64,000 bases of DNA, from assembly GCA_963804825.1 (NCBI GenBank), contig CAWDRV010000002.1, positions 1 through 64,000 on the forward strand, written 5' to 3'. How positions within the stretch are numbered: position 1 is the stretch's first letter; each line of letters starts with the position of its first letter. Under the pieces are notes generated by a model, which saw only the letters and a list, made by a program, of their open reading frames with translations, made no database searches and was not told the origin of the DNA. This document shows positions 1-9,308 of the stretch, one piece after another. The stretch is from JBKQVT01 sp963804825 (GTDB lineage: Bacteria; Planctomycetota; Planctomycetia; Pirellulales; Thermoguttaceae). The translations under genes were made by a program, and so were the position numbers.

Positions 1-2316
1 CACGCCGGCGTAGGTCTGGGCGTAGGGGTTGGCAAATGTCAGGTGGGCGCTGTCGCTGATATTGCCGGCAACGGAGCCGTTGTTGCTCGTGCCGTCGCCC
101 AGTTGCAGCGTGCCGCTGCTGATCGTGGTGCCGCCGGTGTACGTGTCGGAGCCGCTGAGGACGAGCGTGCCGGTGCCGGCCTTGGTGAGGCTGCCCAGCC
201 CCGACAGGACGCCCGAGTAGGTCGTGCCCTGGTTGTTGCCGCCCACGCTGAGGATGGCGCCGCCGCCGCCGGCCGCGGTCAGGGAGATGTTGCCGCTGCC
301 GCTGAGCCCGCCCACGTTGTAGGTGCTGCTGGTGGCCAGGGCCAGGCCGCCGGCGACGTTCATCACGACCGTGCTGTTCTGCAACGCGTTGGCGTTGGCA
401 AGCTCCAGCACGCTGCCGCTGATCGTGGTCGTGCCATGATACACGTTGGCGCCGGCGAACACTTCGGTGCCGGGGCCGAGCATGGTCACATTGCCGGTGC
501 CGCTGATCGTGCCGGCGTAGGTCTGGGCGCTGGGGTTGGCGAACGCCAGGCAGGCGTTGTCGGTGGCGCTGCCGGCAATCGAGCCGTTGTAGCTGGCGCC
601 GTCGCCGAGTTGCAGCGTGCCGGCGCTGATCGTGGTGCCGCCGGTATAGGTTTCGGAGCCGGTGAGCGTCAGCGTGTCGGTGCCGGCCTTGGTGAGGCCG
701 CCCAGCCCCGCCAGGACCCCGGAATAGGTCGTGCCCTGATTGTTGCCGCCGACGCTGAGGATGGCGCCGCCGCCGCCGGCCGCGGTCAGGGAGATGTTGC
801 CGCTGCCAGTGAGCCCGCCCACGTTGTACGTGCTGCTGGTGGCCAGGACCAGGCTGTTGTTGATGTTCACCACGACCGTGCTGTTCTCGACCGCGTTGGC
901 GTTGGCAAGCTCCAGCACACCGCCGCTGATCGTGGTCGTGCCATGATACACGTTGGTGCCGGAAAACGCTTCGGTGCCCGTGCCGGTCTTGATCACGAAG
1001 ATGGTGTTCGCCTGGTCGCTGATCTGGCCGCTCCACGTGCCGGAGCCGTTGTTCACGCCGATGTTCAAGTAATTATTCGTGCCGTAGCCGTCGTCGTCGT
1101 TGAACTGGCCGCTGCCCGTCAGGGCGTCGATATAGACCGGGTTGCCCCGCCATATGTCGAACCACCCGTTGGGTCCGAGGTTCATCGAGGCCTTGTTGTT
1201 GGTCCAATCCGCGCCGCCCCAGGCGCCGTTGCGGAGCAGGCCGTTTTCGATATCGATCGTCCCGCCGGTCATCTGGAAGCTGATGGAACTGTTGTACGTC
1301 TCGAAAGCCAGGATGCCGGGCCCGGTCTTGCGGAAGACGCCGTTGCCGGTGATGATCGTCCCGGCCTGCGTGCCCAGGGAGCCATGGCTGAGCGGGCTGG
1401 CGCCGGTGACGCTGGCAAACGTGTTGTCGCCCCAGCCGGCATCGTTGTCGCCATGATACGGGTCGGTGTCATCGACGTAAAACTCCAGCACGGCCCCGGA
1501 CCCGACGCTGAGGGTGTTGGCCGTGACGAAAAACCCAGCCCCAGCCGAAAAGCCGGCTTGCACCATGGAAGTCGTGCCTGGGCCGCCGCTCCAGGCGTTG
1601 ACCACTTGGAGCGTGCCGCTGGTGACGGTGACGTTGCCGTTGAAGCTGATCGCCGTGCCAGACAACGCCAGCGCCCCGGCGCCAGTCTTCGTGAGGTTGC
1701 CGCTGCCGCTGAGGCTGTTGGCGAATGTCTGGGCGGTCGGGTTGGCAAACGTCAAGCTGCCGGTGTTGACCACGATGCCGCCCGCCACCGAGCCGTTGTG
1801 GCTCGTGCCGTCGCCCAATTGCAACATGCCGCCGCCGACGGTCGTGACGCCCGTGTAGGTGTTCGAGCCGGTCAGCGTCAGCGCGCCCGCCCCGCCCAGC
1901 GTCAGGCTGCCGATGGTTCCGCTCGACACGTTGGCGATGACGCCCGCGTACGTGAGCGTGTCGGTCGAGGAGGTGACGATGATCGAGGCGCCGGACCCCA
2001 GTCCGATGCCGCGATTGGCGGCCAGCGTGAGCGCGCCGCTCGTTTGCAGCGTGGCGCCGCCCTGGATAACCAGTTGGTTGGCCGTTGCAGAGGATGGCGC
2101 CGCGCCGAGGTTGTTGTCGTTGCCGATCGAAAGCACGCCGCTGTTGATGATCGTGGCGCCGGTGTAACTGTTCGAGACGGCCAGCGCGACCGTCCCGCTG
2201 CCAAGTTGCAGCACCGCGCCGCTGCCGCTGATGGGTATGCTGAAGGTTACATTATCGGAACGGTTGAAGGCCAACGCGCCGTTGTCGGTCACGCCGCTGG
2301 TGCTGTTGATCGAGCC
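1..2316 (-). CDS. Beta-strand-repeat continuation of the papain-like exoprotein (frameshifted, runs off the window)
   Basis: Reading the minus strand after the frameshift near 2316, a frame stays open from about 2316 down to base 1 and has the same composition as the upstream part: repeats of the type GTLTLTGSNTYTGVTT-x-GGTLQLG, rich in Gly, Thr, Ser and Asn. One base is missing at the joint: the sequence reads GCGGCTCGATC where a GCGGGCTCGATC-type string would keep the Gly-Ser-Ile of sister repeats in frame. Around 1140-1460 lies a less repetitive block (FETYNSSISFQMTGG, then a WGGADWTNNKAS segment) that recurs almost unchanged near 61200-61400 on the other strand. No PEP-CTERM tail is reached, so the true end lies left of base 1. 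This is the same polypeptide as 2289-5540 if the frameshift is an artefact, and a severed tail if it is real. Confidence 0.7.
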
Positions 2317-5300
2317 GCGCCATCGCCGCTGCCGATCTGCAGCGTCCCGCCGCTGATCGTGGTGGCGCCGCTGTACGTGTTCGATCCGGTCAAGACCAGC
2401 GTGCCGGGGCCGAGCATGGTCACGTTGCCGCTGCCGCTGACGGCCGGGCCGAGGGTGTACGTGCCGGAGCGATTGAAGGCCAGCGTGCCGTTGTCGGTCA
2501 CGCCGGCGGTGCCGTCGATCGAGCCCGCGGTGCCGCCGGCGCCGATCTGCAGCGTGCCGCCGCTCACCGTCGTCACGCCGGTGTAGGCGTCGGAACCGGC
2601 CAGGATCAACGTGCCGGCGCCGCTGACGGAAAGCGTCCTGCCCGGCACCCACTCGCCGATCGAGCCGGAGATGGTCAACCTCGTGCCAGCCGAGCCGCTG
2701 AAGTTCAAGCTGTCGGCCAGGTCCACCGCCGCGCTGATGGTGTCGCTGCCGCTGGTGACGCTCAGCGGCACGGCGCTGCCGCCGTTGTCCAGCGTGAGGA
2801 TGCCGCCGGTCCCGGCGGTGATCGCGTAACTGCCGTTGCCCGTGCTGCTGAAGGTGAGGCCGCTCAGCGTGCGGTTGGCGTCCAGCGTGATCGTGGCGGT
2901 GGTGCTGCCGATGGCCGTGCCGAAGGTGGCCGTATCGGTCAGGTTGGTCGGGACCTGGCCGCTTTGCCAGTTGCCCGAGGAGCCCCAACTTCCGCCCGTG
3001 GTGGCGGTCCACGACCCGGCGTACGCGTTGGCGGCGGCCACAATCATGTCGAGGCTGCCGCTGCTAAGGGTAAAGCTGTAGATGTGGCTGCCCAGGCCCG
3101 TGCCTCGAACCACCCAGCCGGTGAAACCGTTGGAGTTGTCAACGGCCGTGCCGCCGTAGGTGGCCAGCACATAGGTGCCGCTGGTGGCCCAACTGCCGCC
3201 CGGGGTGATGTTCGAGATGACATTCACCGGAATCGTCAGGCCGCCGGTGATCGCAAGCCGGCTGTTGGTGCCGCTGCCGAGCGTGTAGGCCAGGTCGCTG
3301 CCGGCGTTGAGGTTCACCGACGCGACGGACAGCGTGCCGCCGCTTACGCCCGGGGAGAGCGTGCCGGCGGCCGCCACCGTGACGCCGCCGGCGCGGCCGG
3401 TGCCGCTGAGCGTGGCGGTGCTGTTGATGTTGACCGAGCCGCCGGCTGGCAGCGAGCCGTTGATTGCCAGGTTGCCGGCGTTGATCGTGGTGAGGCCGCT
3501 GTAGGTGTTGCTGCCGGTGAGCGTCAATGTGCCGGCGCCGAGCTTCGTGAGCACGCCGCTGCCGCTGATCGCGCCGCTAAAGCTCTGCGCGTTGGGATTG
3601 GCGAAGATCAGCGTCGCGCCGAAGTTGTCGGTGATGTTGCCGGGAACGGAGCCGTTGTTGCTCGCGCCGTCGCCCAGTTGCAATGCCCCGCTGCTGATGG
3701 TGGTGCCGCCCGAGTACGTGTTGCTCTTGGTCAGGACGACGGTTCCCGGACCGGTGACCACGAGGCTTCGGCCGCCAGTCAGGGTGGACGCGAAGGTCAA
3801 CGTGCCTCCGCCGCCGCCCAGTCGATAGACGGCTCCCGCGGGCGTGAGGGCGCCATTGTAAGTGGCCGCGCCGCTGGCGCCCAACGAGAGGCTGGCGTAG
3901 CCTGTCAGGCTGATCGTTTCACTGCTGGCGCCGGTCAGGGCCAAGGCCCCGGCGGAGGCCGTGGTAATCTCGTTGCTGCCGAGCCAGCCGGTCACGGTCG
4001 CGTACGCGCCGCCGACCAGGACCGCGCCGCCGCTGTTGATGCTGATGCTGCCGGTGTTGCTGGGAAGGGCCGAGGGGCTGGTGAACTCCAGCACGCCGCT
4101 GCTGGCTTGGATACTGCCGGTGAACGCATTCGTTCCGGAGAGGACGACCGTGCCGAGGCCGCCCGTGGCGAGTGTCCCGCTGCCGCTGATCGTGCCGCCG
4201 TAGATGGCCGTGGCGCCGCTGCCCGGCGCGAGGTTCAACGTGCCGGCGTTGATCGTGATGGCGCTTTGGTAATTGCTCGGTCCGCAGATGGACAGCGTGC
4301 CGGCGCCGTTCTTGATCAGGTCGCCCGCCGGGGCGCCCTCGCTGTTGATGGCCCCGCCGCCGTCGATCATGCCGCTAATATAGGTGTTGCCGGCGCCGTC
4401 GACGGTCAGGGTGCTGATGACCGTGTGGACATCGCCGTTGATGGTCAAGGTCTGGCCGGCGGCGGTAAGCCACGTTTGCGGGGCCCCGACGGTGACGGGC
4501 GCATTGATGGCGAACGAATTGTTGGCGGTGATGCCGCCGGCGGTGACGGTGAGCGAACCACCGGAAAATGAATAGCCGGTGCCGCTGACGGTCAGGGCGT
4601 GGGCGATGGCGGTGCCGTTGATCGTGATGGCGCGATTGCCGCCGGTGTTGTCGAAGGTGGCGGCGACTTCCTGGTTGACCCAGGTGAAGGCGGCGCCGTT
4701 GATGGCCCAGTTATTGGTGGTGTTGGTGTCCCAGGTGGTGTTGTTGCTGCCGGTCCAGGTGGCGCAGGCGGCGGCGCCGGTGTGATAATTGGCCGCATTG
4801 GTCTCATCGGTGCCGCTGAAATACATGGTGCCGGTGTAGTAGGTTGGCCCCTCTATGGGTTGGACACTAAAAGGAATTCGCGTCTGGTTGGCGTAGGCCA
4901 CCTCGCCGAACCCGTTGCCGTTCCAGCCCGGTCCCCAACTGTTCTTGACGATCCAGCAGCCGCCGCCCGCCCACGAGGGGTCGTCCACATAGCCCACCAC
5001 GACGACGGCGTGGTTGCAGCCATCGGTGCACAAGGTCTTGACGTTAAGGTCGCCGGCACTAATATCCATGCACAACGGGCCGTAGGTCTGCAATTCGGCC
5101 TTCACGCTGGCAACATCGTAGGGCATACCAAACGTGAGGTCCGTCGTGCTCACGACGACGCGCTGCTGCCAGCCGGGCTGCAAGGGATAAAGAGGCGAGG
5201 TGTCTTCCGAGGTGTACGGCAGTTCGGCCTCGGTGCAGATGCCCGTGGTATAAGCGGGTGTCCCACCGGGCTCACAAATGAGATTCTGCTCGGAAAGGTC

Positions 5301-5540
5301 GATATCGAACGAGGGATCGTTGCGGGTGAGCTTGTATTTTGACTCCAGAGTTCCGATCATGCTGAACGCCCAGCAGTATCCCCCGCCCCCCTGGTCTTTG
5401 ACGGGTGTGACGAAGTCCTGCCCGTTGACGTTTCGCCAGTCGAACTGATCTGCGGAAGCTGCCGCCGAAGCGAGCAAGCCGACGACCGAGGAAAGCACGC
5501 AGGCGACCAGGAAAAGCTTCTTGCTTTGGAACCATTTCAT
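2289..5540 (-). CDS. Secreted C1A papain-like cysteine protease fused to autotransporter-type beta-strand repeats
   Basis: Predicted exported endopeptidase domain carried on a beta-helix stalk. The start is ATG at 5540 (MKWFQSKK), with AAAGGAA about 8 nt upstream; an in-frame TTG at 5561 would leave no room for that site. Residues 1-30 form a signal peptide ending in ASA. The protease follows at once, with no I29-type propeptide: oxyanion Gln50 and catalytic Cys56 in DQGGGGYCWAFS have papain spacing, His177 lies in CNHAVVVVGY, and Asn200 lies in KNSWG. From about residue 270 the chain is strand repeats (SGSGTLTKLGAGTLTLTGSNTYSG type), expected to form a right-handed beta-helix. After about base 2316 this frame ends in a nonsense tail because of a one-base deletion. 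The paralogue at 18725 has the same Cys position and a PEP-CTERM end. Whether the enzyme is active is untested. Confidence 0.88.
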   Translation of the reverse strand: MKWFQSKKLFLVACVLSSVVGLLASAAASADQFDWRNVNGQDFVTPVKDQGGGGYCWAFSMIGTLESKYKLTRNDPSFDIDLSEQNLICEPGGTPAYTTGICTEAELPYTSEDTSPLYPLQPGWQQRVVVSTTDLTFGMPYDVASVKAELQTYGPLCMDISAGDLNVKTLCTDGCNHAVVVVGYVDDPSWAGGGCWIVKNSWGPGWNGNGFGEVAYANQTRIPFSVQPIEGPTYYTGTMYFSGTDETNAANYHTGAAACATWTGSNNTTWDTNTTNNWAINGAAFTWVNQEVAATFDNTGGNRAITINGTAIAHALTVSGTGYSFSGGSLTVTAGGITANNSFAINAPVTVGAPQTWLTAAGQTLTINGDVHTVISTLTVDGAGNTYISGMIDGGGAINSEGAPAGDLIKNGAGTLSICGPSNYQSAITINAGTLNLAPGSGATAIYGGTISGSGTLATGGLGTVVLSGTNAFTGSIQASSGVLEFTSPSALPSNTGSISINSGGAVLVGGAYATVTGWLGSNEITTASAGALALTGASSETISLTGYASLSLGASGAATYNGALTPAGAVYRLGGGGGTLTFASTLTGGRSLVVTGPGTVVLTKSNTYSGGTTISSGALQLGDGASNNGSVPGNITDNFGATLIFANPNAQSFSGAISGSGVLTKLGAGTLTLTGSNTYSGLTTINAGNLAINGSLPAGGSVNINSTATLSGTGRAGGVTVAAAGTLSPGVSGGTLSVASVNLNAGSDLAYTLGSGTNSRLAITGGLTIPVNVISNITPGGSWATSGTYVLATYGGTAVDNSNGFTGWVVRGTGLGSHIYSFTLSSGSLDMIVAAANAYAGSWTATTGGSWGSSGNWQSGQVPTNLTDTATFGTAIGSTTATITLDANRTLSGLTFSSTGNGSYAITAGTGGILTLDNGGSAVPLSVTSGSDTISAAVDLADSLNFSGSAGTRLTISGSIGEWVPGRTLSVSGAGTLILAGSDAYTGVTTVSGGTLQIGAGGTAGSIDGTAGVTDNGTLAFNRSGTYTLGPAVSGSGNVTMLGPGTLVLTGSNTYSGATTISGGTLQIGSGDGAARSTAPAA

Positions 5541-5723
5541 GACAGAATTCCTTTCGAGCAACGAATGCTCATATGCATTTTTGTTTTTCTCGAAAAACGC
5601 AAGGCAAATGGCCCGATCCGTTCCGGCCTGGCGATCGGCTCCGGCAGCCGAGTCAGGGTCAAGATAAGGGCGCCCCCGACAGGCTGCCGGGCATCGCCTC
5701 GCCCGCCGCGCTCATTGGCATGA

Positions 5724-5739
5724 AACCGAACGCTGCCTC
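5724..5739 (-). promoter_or_regulatory. Conserved leader box GAGGCAGCGTTCGGTT
   Basis: This exact 16-mer occurs between promoter and start codon of three PEP-CTERM-type genes (here, 17626-17641 minus, 30311-30326 plus). Here and at 30311 it is followed by the same 20-mer TGCCAATGAGCGCGGCGGGC. It is part of the probable 5' untranslated RNA. I do not recognise a known riboswitch class. Confidence 0.5.
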
Positions 5740-5781
5740 TCGGGGTTGATGACCGTGCAGTCCAGACAACGACCTCTTTTT

Positions 5782-5810
5782 AATTTACAGGCAATGTGAA
5801 TTTCTGTCAA
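5782..5810 (-). promoter_or_regulatory. Sigma70-type promoter of the protease gene
   Basis: TTGACA (5810-5805), 17-bp spacer, TAAATT (5787-5782). It lies about 240 bp upstream of the ATG at 5540. The -35 box and about 55 bp upstream of it resemble the region before the gene at 30504. Confidence 0.6.
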
Positions 5811-5945
5811 GCTAGTTGCGCGATGGGGGGTATGACAGCCGACGCCGACATTAGTCGCCGACAGCCCACACAGTTATATTACTCGTCAACACCGTTCCAA
5901 AACTGGGCCTTGTCGATGACCTGGACCTTCGGCACGCCGCTCACT

Positions 5946-6443
5946 TCACCCGTTCAATCGCCAGATAGCGAAGTTCAGCAGGGCGGCGAAACTGACCCAA
6001 GCCAAGTAGGGCAAGAACAGCAAGCCCGCCACCACGGACCGCCGCCAAAAGGCAATCGTCGTGGTGGCAATGGCGAGCCAAAGCAGCACGATGTCGATGA
6101 GGGCAGCACCGGGGCTGTGGACGCCGAAGAACAGCCATGACCATGCCGCGTTGAATGCCAACTGGACGGCGAAGATGGTCAACGGAACGAGGGCATTGCC
6201 TTTACGCCACACCAGCCAAGCCGCCACCGCCATGCTCAGATAGAGAACCGACCACACCGGGCCGAAGACCCAATCAGGCGGCGTCCACAATGGCTTGACC
6301 AGACCGGCATACCAGTTGGGGATGTTCGGGGTTGTCGTCAGGCCACCGATCCCCGCCACGGCGAAGCAGAGCACGATCAGCACGAACAGGGCGAGCCAGG
6401 GATGCTTGGTGGGAAGGCGATCTTCTTTCGGGACGGTTGTCAT
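5946..6443 (-). CDS. tspO: TspO/MBR family tryptophan-rich membrane protein
   Basis: TspO proteins are five-helix inner-membrane proteins that bind tetrapyrroles and act in stress or oxygen/light-related signalling; the exact role here is unknown. The family signature is clear: WYAGLVKPLWTPPDWVFGPV followed by WSVLY, then AAWSWLFFG, and a closing PYLAWVSFAALLNFAIW. Five hydrophobic segments are visible, and the length (about 165 residues) is normal. The gene follows the histidine kinase gene: the kinase stop TAG is at 6447-6445 and ATG at 6443 comes one base later, with a GGAG inside the kinase end, so translation is probably coupled. An alternative ATG at 6461 would overlap the kinase by 17 bases. 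The pair is likely one transcript. Confidence 0.92.
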   Translation of the reverse strand: MTTVPKEDRLPTKHPWLALFVLIVLCFAVAGIGGLTTTPNIPNWYAGLVKPLWTPPDWVFGPVWSVLYLSMAVAAWLVWRKGNALVPLTIFAVQLAFNAAWSWLFFGVHSPGAALIDIVLLWLAIATTTIAFWRRSVVAGLLFLPYLAWVSFAALLNFAIWRLNG

Positions 6444-6444
6444 C

Positions 6445-9156
6445 CTACTCCGCTTCATCATCGTCCCTTCTCAACACGATCGGCAACTCGACAACGATCC
6501 GAGTCCCCTTGCCGACGGTGCTGTCGATGGTGGCCTTGCCCCCGAGCAATCTGGCTCTTTCCCGGATACCGGCCAATCCGAACTGACCTTCTGCCACATT
6601 TTCCGGCGTGAACCCGACACCTCGATCCTGGACCTCGATCCGAAACTGGTCGCCCTGTTGCACCAATTCTACCCTGACCTTCTTGCTCTGACTGTGCCTG
6701 CACGCATTGGTCAGGGCTTCCTGCGCAATGCGATACACGGCATTCTCCAAGATGGGAGTCAACCGCTCGAACTCGACCATGCTAAGGTACTCGATCTTCG
6801 GGACTTTCTTCCGTTGCTCCTCGCCCACCAAATGGGCAATCGCTGCCACGATGCCCTCCTCATCGAGAATGGGTGGCCTCAAGCCGCTTATCAGCCGCCG
6901 AGCCTCGAAATGGCCTTGCCGCAGCATGGTCACTCCAGCATCGTAAGCCTTTGCCGCATCCCTTGGCCTTTTCTCCTTGAGATGCGTATAGACATCGAAC
7001 TGCATGATTGCACCGGCAAGGTATTGGGCCAGGCCGTCGTGGATTTCGTAGGCGATCAGTTGCCGTTCGTGGTCGCTGGATTGCAGCAGGTGCCTGAGGG
7101 TACGTTGCTCCCGTTGCAATGCCTCTTGAGCCTGCTTGCGTTCGGTTACATCCCGAAATATTCCGATCATGCACGATCGCCCCTGGTAGGATATGCGAAC
7201 GTTGCTGATGTCGGTGTAGAATACAGTTCCGTCTTTTCTGAGCATCGGGCGGTTCTGCGCAATGGGGCGCTGCCACTCCTGCTGCGTCCCAAACTCTTGC
7301 AACACGGCGAGCGCGACCTCGGCAGGATGGATTTCCTTGACCGAAAGCGACAACAACTCGTCCTCCGAGTATCCGAGCATTCGGCAAATTGCAGGGTTTG
7401 TCCGCAAGAGCCGCCCTGTCACACAATCTCCGATCAGCAATCCATCCACCATGCTGTCGTATATCGCCTGAATTTCATCCCGGCTTTGCCGCAACGCCTC
7501 TTCGGCCCGCTTGCGTTCGGTAATGTCGGTTACGACAACGCACCGGCAAATTGGATTACCCTTTTCGTCTCGCAAGAAAAAAACGTCGTGCAGGGTTGGA
7601 ATGAGTTGGCCTTGCCTTGAAAGAACCGCTTGCTCACCTGTCCAATGCCCTGCTCCATCTAGGGCGGGGATCATTTCTTCCTTTCGCCGTTGCCGCCATT
7701 CCTCGGGGTAGTAATCAATAAAACTCTTGCCGATGATATCCTCGGGCTTGTCTTCGCCAAACATCCGACACAATGCCGGGTTCACGTAAGCAATTCTGGC
7801 CTCAAGGTCACCCATGCCAAACCCCTGGCCCGACGCTTCCGCAAACTTTCGGAAAAGGGTAAGTTCTTCGTTGGCCTTCGTCAGTTCGGCGGTACGCTCC
7901 TCAACCCGCCGCTCCAACTCGTCGTGGGCCTGCTGCAACGCCTGTTCCGCCCATTTCCGCTCGGTCCGGTCGATGCCGAGGACGGCCAGCGCGGCAACCT
8001 TCCCTTGCTCGTTGAGGATGGGATGCATGGCATTTTCGATGAAGCGGTCGAATCGTTCGTCCTCAAAACGGACGGCTTTGCCCGTGCGAACGACCCCTTG
8101 AAAACGTCTCGTCCGATTGGCGGCTACTTCTGCGGGGAGGAGGTCTTTGGCCGTGCGGCCAACAACCTTGTCCGCGGTTGTGCCATAGCGACGAGCCATG
8201 GTTGCATTGGCGAACAGGATCGTTCCCTCGGGATCCAGCAGCAGGATGGACTCCGGGCTGGCATCCATCAGCGTTCGCAACGTGCGTTCGCTGTTCTTCA
8301 GCTTTTCCTCCGCCTGCTTCCGCTCGGTAATGTCTTCGATCATGCCGATGGTGTTGATTGGCCTGCCCGCTTCATCGTGCATCAACGAAACCGTCAATTG
8401 AGCCCACACGACCTGGCCATCTTTGCGAAGATAGCGTTTCTGGACCTGGTAGGACGAGATTTCGCCGTGCCAAAGGCGTGAAATGAAGGGGTAATCCCTC
8501 TCCCAGTCGTCGGGGTGAGAGAGGCCAGGCAGCCCAACGGCGATGATTTCGCTCTCCGAATAACCGAGCATCTCGCAGAAACGCCTGTTGGCGTGCTGGA
8601 TACGGCCATCTGTGCCGACCAACAGAACGCCGATCGGCCCTTCCTCAAAGACCTTGCGGAAGCGTTCTTCACTTTCCCGTAGTGCCGCCCCCGCCCGTTT
8701 CTGGTCGTCAATGTCGGTGGCGCCGCCGAACCAGCCGGTGACCCTGCCGTCCTTGTCCTTCATGGGCATGGACCGTGCCAAATGCCAGCGGTAGGCGCCA
8801 TCCGACGCTCGCCGCACCCGGTACTCGGCTTCGTAGGGCCCCCCGGTCGCCCGAGTCTCGCTGATTCGCTGCCTGACCCGTGCCACGTCGTCAGGGTGCA
8901 CGGCCTTCAGCCAGCCAAACCCGCGGGCCTCTGCGGGAGTCTGGCCCGTGTATTCGTACCAACGCCGGTTCCATTCGACGGTCTCGCGGTTGGCATCGGC
9001 CCATCCCATCAATTGCGGCACGGCTTCTACCAGGGTGTGGTATCGCCCCTCGCTTTCCCGCAGCGACTTCTCCGTCTGCTCCAGCACGCCGACTCGTTGC
9101 CGCAAGGCCGCCAGGTCGGCAAGCAGTTGTTTCTTGGTCTTGTCTTGATCGTCCAT
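6445..9156 (-). CDS. Cytoplasmic multi-PAS sensor histidine kinase, NarL/LiaS type
   Basis: A 903-residue signalling kinase without membrane segments or signal peptide. A short coiled coil (1-35) is followed by five PAS/PAC domains (about 35-160, 160-285, 285-405, 430-555, 560-680; each ends in a D-I/V-T-E-R-K or similar PAC end) with a linker helix at 405-430. The transmitter is HisKA_3 type: phosphoacceptor His706 in YEIHDGLAQ, N box with Asn817 in EALTNACRHS, G boxes DRGVGF and GLAGIRERARLLGG. Such kinases usually phosphorylate LuxR-type response regulators, but none is encoded in the window, so it looks orphaned. The ATG at 9156 has AGGAG 7 bases upstream. It overlaps or abuts tspO downstream. 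The ligands sensed by the PAS domains cannot be told from the sequence. Confidence 0.93.
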   Translation of the reverse strand: MDDQDKTKKQLLADLAALRQRVGVLEQTEKSLRESEGRYHTLVEAVPQLMGWADANRETVEWNRRWYEYTGQTPAEARGFGWLKAVHPDDVARVRQRISETRATGGPYEAEYRVRRASDGAYRWHLARSMPMKDKDGRVTGWFGGATDIDDQKRAGAALRESEERFRKVFEEGPIGVLLVGTDGRIQHANRRFCEMLGYSESEIIAVGLPGLSHPDDWERDYPFISRLWHGEISSYQVQKRYLRKDGQVVWAQLTVSLMHDEAGRPINTIGMIEDITERKQAEEKLKNSERTLRTLMDASPESILLLDPEGTILFANATMARRYGTTADKVVGRTAKDLLPAEVAANRTRRFQGVVRTGKAVRFEDERFDRFIENAMHPILNEQGKVAALAVLGIDRTERKWAEQALQQAHDELERRVEERTAELTKANEELTLFRKFAEASGQGFGMGDLEARIAYVNPALCRMFGEDKPEDIIGKSFIDYYPEEWRQRRKEEMIPALDGAGHWTGEQAVLSRQGQLIPTLHDVFFLRDEKGNPICRCVVVTDITERKRAEEALRQSRDEIQAIYDSMVDGLLIGDCVTGRLLRTNPAICRMLGYSEDELLSLSVKEIHPAEVALAVLQEFGTQQEWQRPIAQNRPMLRKDGTVFYTDISNVRISYQGRSCMIGIFRDVTERKQAQEALQREQRTLRHLLQSSDHERQLIAYEIHDGLAQYLAGAIMQFDVYTHLKEKRPRDAAKAYDAGVTMLRQGHFEARRLISGLRPPILDEEGIVAAIAHLVGEEQRKKVPKIEYLSMVEFERLTPILENAVYRIAQEALTNACRHSQSKKVRVELVQQGDQFRIEVQDRGVGFTPENVAEGQFGLAGIRERARLLGGKATIDSTVGKGTRIVVELPIVLRRDDDEAE

Positions 9157-9259
9157 TTCACGCTCCTATCAGGAACGGGGACTGGGTTCCATGCCGTCGC
9201 CGACACGAAACCCATCTGAGAAGGTGGGCCTCCATGCCCAGAACGTGTTACACAGCCGA

Positions 9260-9288
9260 GTATAATACCGTGCCAACGCCAACACAAG
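9260..9288 (-). promoter_or_regulatory. Candidate promoter for the kinase-tspO transcript
   Basis: TTGTGT (9288-9283), 17-bp spacer, TATACT (9265-9260), about 105 bp upstream of the kinase ATG. This is a string match only. Confidence 0.4.
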
Positions 9289-9308
9289 AAACCCGACAGG
9301 AGTTGAAC

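Larger units (their letters stand above)
5541..5945. other. Intergenic region: leader and promoter of the protease gene
   Basis: No complete gene. On the minus strand it holds a sigma70-like promoter (5782-5810), a GAGGCAGCGTTCGGTT box (5724-5739), the 20-mer TGCCAATGAGCGCGGCGGGC just after it, and a hairpin CTCGGCTGCCGGAGCCGATC (5633-5652). All of these recur upstream of the gene at 30504. A minus-strand stretch at about 5880-5945 also reads as a short plausible protein end (VPKVQVIDKAQFWNGVDE, then stop), possibly a gene remnant; I cannot name it. Confidence 0.6.

Noticed and set aside
43..2586. Long plus-strand open frame of 847 codons, rich in Ala, Gly, Val, Arg
   Set aside because: It mirrors the minus-strand repeat gene; GC-rich third positions keep the opposite strand open. 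No ribosome site and no domain.
6445..9156. Hybrid kinase with receiver domain
   Set aside because: No receiver-type DD...K sequence after the ATPase domain; the protein ends with the kinase core.
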